Positions 61,301 through 64,000 of a stretch of DNA of 64,000 nt are shown here, piece after piece (positions within the stretch are counted from its first letter, which is position 1; every line of letters begins with the position of its first letter). This stretch comes from Sipunculus nudus (Eukaryota > Annelida > Sipuncula > Golfingiida > Sipunculidae), in contig CM049316.1 in the NCBI GenBank assembly GCA_026874595.1, positions 4,168,339-4,232,338 of the forward strand. The letters are read 5' to 3'. A program made the position numbers and the translations under genes. Under the pieces are notes generated by a model, which had not been told where the DNA came from, searched no databases, and was given only the letters and a program-made list of their open reading frames with translations.

Positions 61301-62937
61301 GTAAAATAGATGGAATAATTCAAGAGGTATTCAAACCTTAAGGTAAAATAGATGGAATAATTCAAGAGGTATTCAAACCTTAAGGTAAAATAGATGGAAT
61401 AATTCAAGAGGTATTCAAACCTTAAGGTAAAATAGATGGAATAATTCAAGAGGTATTCAAACCTTAAGGTAAAATAGATGGAATATTTCAAGAGGTATTC
61501 AAACCTTAAGGTAAAATAGATGGAATATTTCAAGAGGTATTCAAACCTTAAGGTAAAATAGATGGAATATTTCAAGAGGTATTCAAACCTTAAGGTAAAA
61601 TAGATGGAATAATTCAAGAGGTATTCAAACCTTAAGGTAAAATAGATGGAATAATTCAAGAGGTATTCAAACCTTAAGGTAAAATAGATGGAATAATTCA
61701 AGAGGTATTAAATCCTTAAGGTAAAATAGATGGAATAATTCAAGAGGTATTCAAACCTTAAGGTAAAATAGATGGAATAATTCAAGAGGTATTCAAACCT
61801 TAAGGTAAAATAGATGGAATAATTCAAGAGGTATTCAAACCTTAAGGTAAAATAGATGGAATATTTCAAGAGGTATTAAATCCTTAAGGTAAAATAGATG
61901 GAATATTTCAAGAGGTATTCAAACCTTAAGGTAAAATAGATGGAATATTTCAAGAGGTATTCAAACCTTAAAGTAAAATAGATGGAATAATTCAAGAGGT
62001 ATTCAAACCTTAAAGTAAAATAGATGGAATATTTCAAGAGGTATTCAAACCTTAAAGTAAAATAGATGGAATATTTCAAGAGGTATTCAAACCTTAAGGT
62101 AAAATAGATGGAATATTTCAAGAAGTATTCAAACCTTAAAGTAAAATAGATGGAATAATTCAAGAGGTATTCAAACCTTAAAGTAAAATAGATGGAATAA
62201 TTCAAGAGGTATTAAATCCTTAAGGTAAAATAGATGGAATATTTCAAGAGGTATTCAAACCTTAAGGTAAAATAGATGGAATATTTCAAGAGGTATTCAA
62301 ACCTTAAAGTAAAATAGATGGAATATTTCAAGAGGTATTCAAACCTTAAGGTAAAATAGATGGAATATTTCAAGAGGTATTCAAACCTTAAAGTAAAATA
62401 GATGGAATAATTCAAGAGGTATTCAAACCTTAAAGTAAAATAGATGGAATATTTCAAGAGGTATTCAAACCTTAAAGTAAAATAGATGGAATATTTCAAG
62501 AGGTATTCAAACCTTAAGGTAAAATAGATGGAATATTTCAAGAGGTATTAAATCCTTAAGGTAAAATAGATGGAATATTTCAAGAGGTATTAAATCCTTA
62601 ATGCAAAACAGATGGAATATTTCAAGAGGTATAAAATCCTTAAGGTAAAATAGATGGAATAATTCAAGAGGTATTCAAACCTTAAGGTAAAATAGATGGA
62701 ATATTTCAAGAGGTATTCAAACCTTAAAGTAAAATAGATGGAATAATTCAAGAGGTATTCAAACCTTAAAGTAAAATAGATGGAATATTTCAAGAGGTAT
62801 TCAAACCTTAAGGTAAAATAGATGGAATATTTCAAGAGGTATTCAAACCTTAAGGTAAAATAGATGGAATATTTCAAGAGGTATTCAAACCTTAAAGTAA
62901 AATAGATGGAATATTTCAAGAGGTTTTAAATCTTAAG
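58390..62937 (+). repeat. Right part of the array: mosaic of earlier blocks, then C-type-rich edge
   Basis: 58,390 to about 59,160 repeats 55,870-56,640 (+2,520 bp). About 59,280-61,070 then parallels 50.2-52.3 kb (offsets +9,072, later +8,736 bp), including three 420-bp-spaced TTCAAGATGTATTAAATCC-type monomers (59,471, where it reads AAAATG, then 59,891 and 60,311). From 61,078 to the end almost every monomer has the TTCAAACC form, and position-1 A variants (AAAGT) are frequent. An ATGCAAAACAG monomer reappears at 62,600. Confidence 0.8.
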
Positions 62938-63069
62938 GTAATCCTTATCTTTCATCACTTGTTCAATTTCCCAAATCACTATATATATATATATGGTAGG
63001 GTATATTAACTTGGATCCTGAAAAATACTTTTGTTATATCTTCTATCATTCACATGTACAACTGACATT
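62938..63069. other. Short spacer right of the satellite with (AT)n
   Basis: GTAATCCTTATC follows the last monomer, then a short AT run at 62,978-62,994. The next dispersed element begins at 63,070, so only about 130 bp separate it from the array. Confidence 0.7.
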
Positions 63070-64000
63070 AACAAGGGACCCATGGGTCACAGTGCTCAGC
63101 TGAAGTTTGAAGTTTTTGCAAAGGTAAAATATTCTATTGTATTGTTTTTCATATATATAAGCATATGAGAAGATAAGAGGAAAGGGCCCTCCTACTTGGT
63201 AATAGTAAAGTTCTAAATATATGATTGCAAAAATAATACTCTGACAAGACTGTCATGAAGAAAAACAAGAAAAGATTTGAGATGCTGTAATGCATATGAA
63301 AAATTTACAGATGGACAGGCAAGTGGACAGAATGGACTGATACCTTCATTTCACTTTCAAGGGAATAATGAATTTAAGCTTATATTAAAGCCTTTTTTTG
63401 TAAGATTCATTTTTTTTTATTTACAAGTAAAAAAATCTGAAAATATAAGTTAAAATATAAGAGTTCTAATTATTAAGGCAGAGTGTATGTAGCTCATATG
63501 GGTCATATTATGCATACACATACATTTTATTATTTTTAAATCACAAATGTTTACACTGAATTAAAAAGAAAATAATGGCACAACATGGCATCTCCAAGAT
63601 TATTCCTTGAATCCCTTTTAAAAAAAATTTGTACATTGGAGTTTTCAGTACATGCTTCATTTTATTCACAAAAAAAATAAGATTCAGTAAATTCGATTAA
63701 ATAAAAACATCTTTTCAAATAAAGTATACACACTATTGGTTGAATGAGGGACAAACAATATCATTGTACTACTAACTATATCAGCTATAATTTATTATTT
63801 GAATTAATAGTCAATTTCCCACCTGGTGAAGTTTTTACTCTTCTGAAGTAAGGAATTCCTTATATGATGAACATCCACTATCATAGCAATACACCACATT
63901 GTGGACACAATTAAATGTGCACTTTAATCATTGTTACCCTGGTGGTACAATAAAAAATCTAAAATGTAGCATAGCCTAGAATAAGAATGAATCAAATACA
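63070..64000 (+). mobile_element. Left part of a further GCTCAGCTGAC family member (copy E), cut by window end
   Basis: AACAAGGGACCCATGGGTCA, CAGTGCTCAGCTGA matches the left ends at 11,752 and 27,509. Here the start contains the perfect palindrome GACCCATGGGTC. Near 63,575-63,650 the sequence GCACAACATGGCATCTCCAA and following TTCCTTGAATCCCTTTT parallels copy A at about 14,455-14,500, confirming the same internal layout. The right end lies beyond the window. Confidence 0.72.

Larger units (their letters stand above)
34084..62937 (+). repeat. 42-bp satellite array, about 687 monomers, with nested higher-order repeats
   Basis: The monomer, phased from GGTAAAATAGATGGAATAAT, continues TCAAGAGGTATTCAAACCTT and AA; it is about 29% G+C. 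The first degenerate unit begins at 34,084, the first regular one at 34,126, and the last full-phase unit at 62,896, exactly 685 x 42 bp later. All landmarks checked between are in the same register. Most variation is at monomer position 1 (G/A, or T in an ATGC variant), 19 (A/T) and 32, 33, 36 (TC..A, TA..T or AA..T). The order of variant monomers is repeated in blocks of 420, 1,428, 2,142 and 5,796 bp. The last monomer has lost one base. No transcript, gene or insertion interrupts it. Whether it is centromeric, heterochromatic or interstitial cannot be told from sequence. Confidence 0.98.

Noticed and set aside
34282-62919. Dozens of minus-strand reading frames of 67-207 codons with a 14-residue repeat (core YSIYFTLRFEYLL)
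   Set aside because: The frames exist because 42 is a multiple of three and one minus frame of the monomer lacks a stop. All begin at TTG with no ATG, and every TTAAATCC-type monomer puts a TAA in frame. Nothing favours the open types, so this is satellite, not protein.
34084-62937. CRISPR-like array
   Set aside because: The repeats are directly contiguous with no unique spacers, and the sequence context is animal, not prokaryotic.
1-64000. Telomere repeats, rRNA or confident tRNA genes
   Set aside because: I searched by eye for TTAGGG runs, conserved rRNA words and complete tRNA folds on both strands and found none that stand.

Overview
The window looks like intronic or intergenic nuclear DNA of an animal, most probably a bivalve or other mollusc. 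It is strongly A+T-rich and has no long open reading frame with a recognisable product. It carries microsatellites, tandem duplications of many sizes and dispersed elements whose ends contain (ACGG)n runs, a style common in mollusc genomes. The organism is an inference from style; no protein or rRNA here proves it.

Layout. 1-8.4 kb: A+T-rich non-coding DNA with a 182-bp tandem duplication and one good minus-strand exon candidate at 1699-1761. 8.6-9.8 kb: a 1.16-kb element with 14-bp terminal inverted repeats and a tandem-repeat core. About 10.1-10.3 kb: a microsatellite and a short MITE with pogo/Tigger-like ends. 11.75-15.5 kb: two adjacent members, one degraded, of a dispersed repeat family called 'GCTCAGCTGAC' here after its end. 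16.7-21.2 kb: three separate decayed tandem-repeat fields (about 42, 320 and 350 bp periods). 21.4-25.2 kb: richer in CpG, with duplicated CACGTG and other direct repeats, the best promoter-like stretch. 27.5-29.4 kb: a second near-identical copy of the dispersed family. 31.8-33.7 kb: a third complete right end of that family.

34,084-62,937: one uninterrupted satellite array, 45% of the window, with a 42-bp monomer and about 687 copies. Every landmark I checked is in the same 42-bp register from end to end. Nearly all variation sits at five monomer positions, yet the order of variants is copied in large blocks: 420 bp (10 monomers), 1,428 bp (34), 2,142 bp (51) and 5,796 bp (138). This nested higher-order structure is the main discovery of the window. 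The array is bracketed by members of the dispersed family, one ending 0.4 kb to its left and one starting 0.13 kb to its right.

Coding content. Only short exon candidates are supported, all on the minus strand: 1699-1761, 8403-8448, 11098-11159 (EGF-like cysteine pattern) and weakly 18982-19037. Three of them are phase-compatible in the order 18982, 11098, 8403, so a minus-strand gene starting near the CpG-richer 21-25 kb stretch is possible but unproven. The longest reading frames (up to 207 codons) lie in the satellite, start at TTG and arise because 42 is divisible by three; they are not genes.
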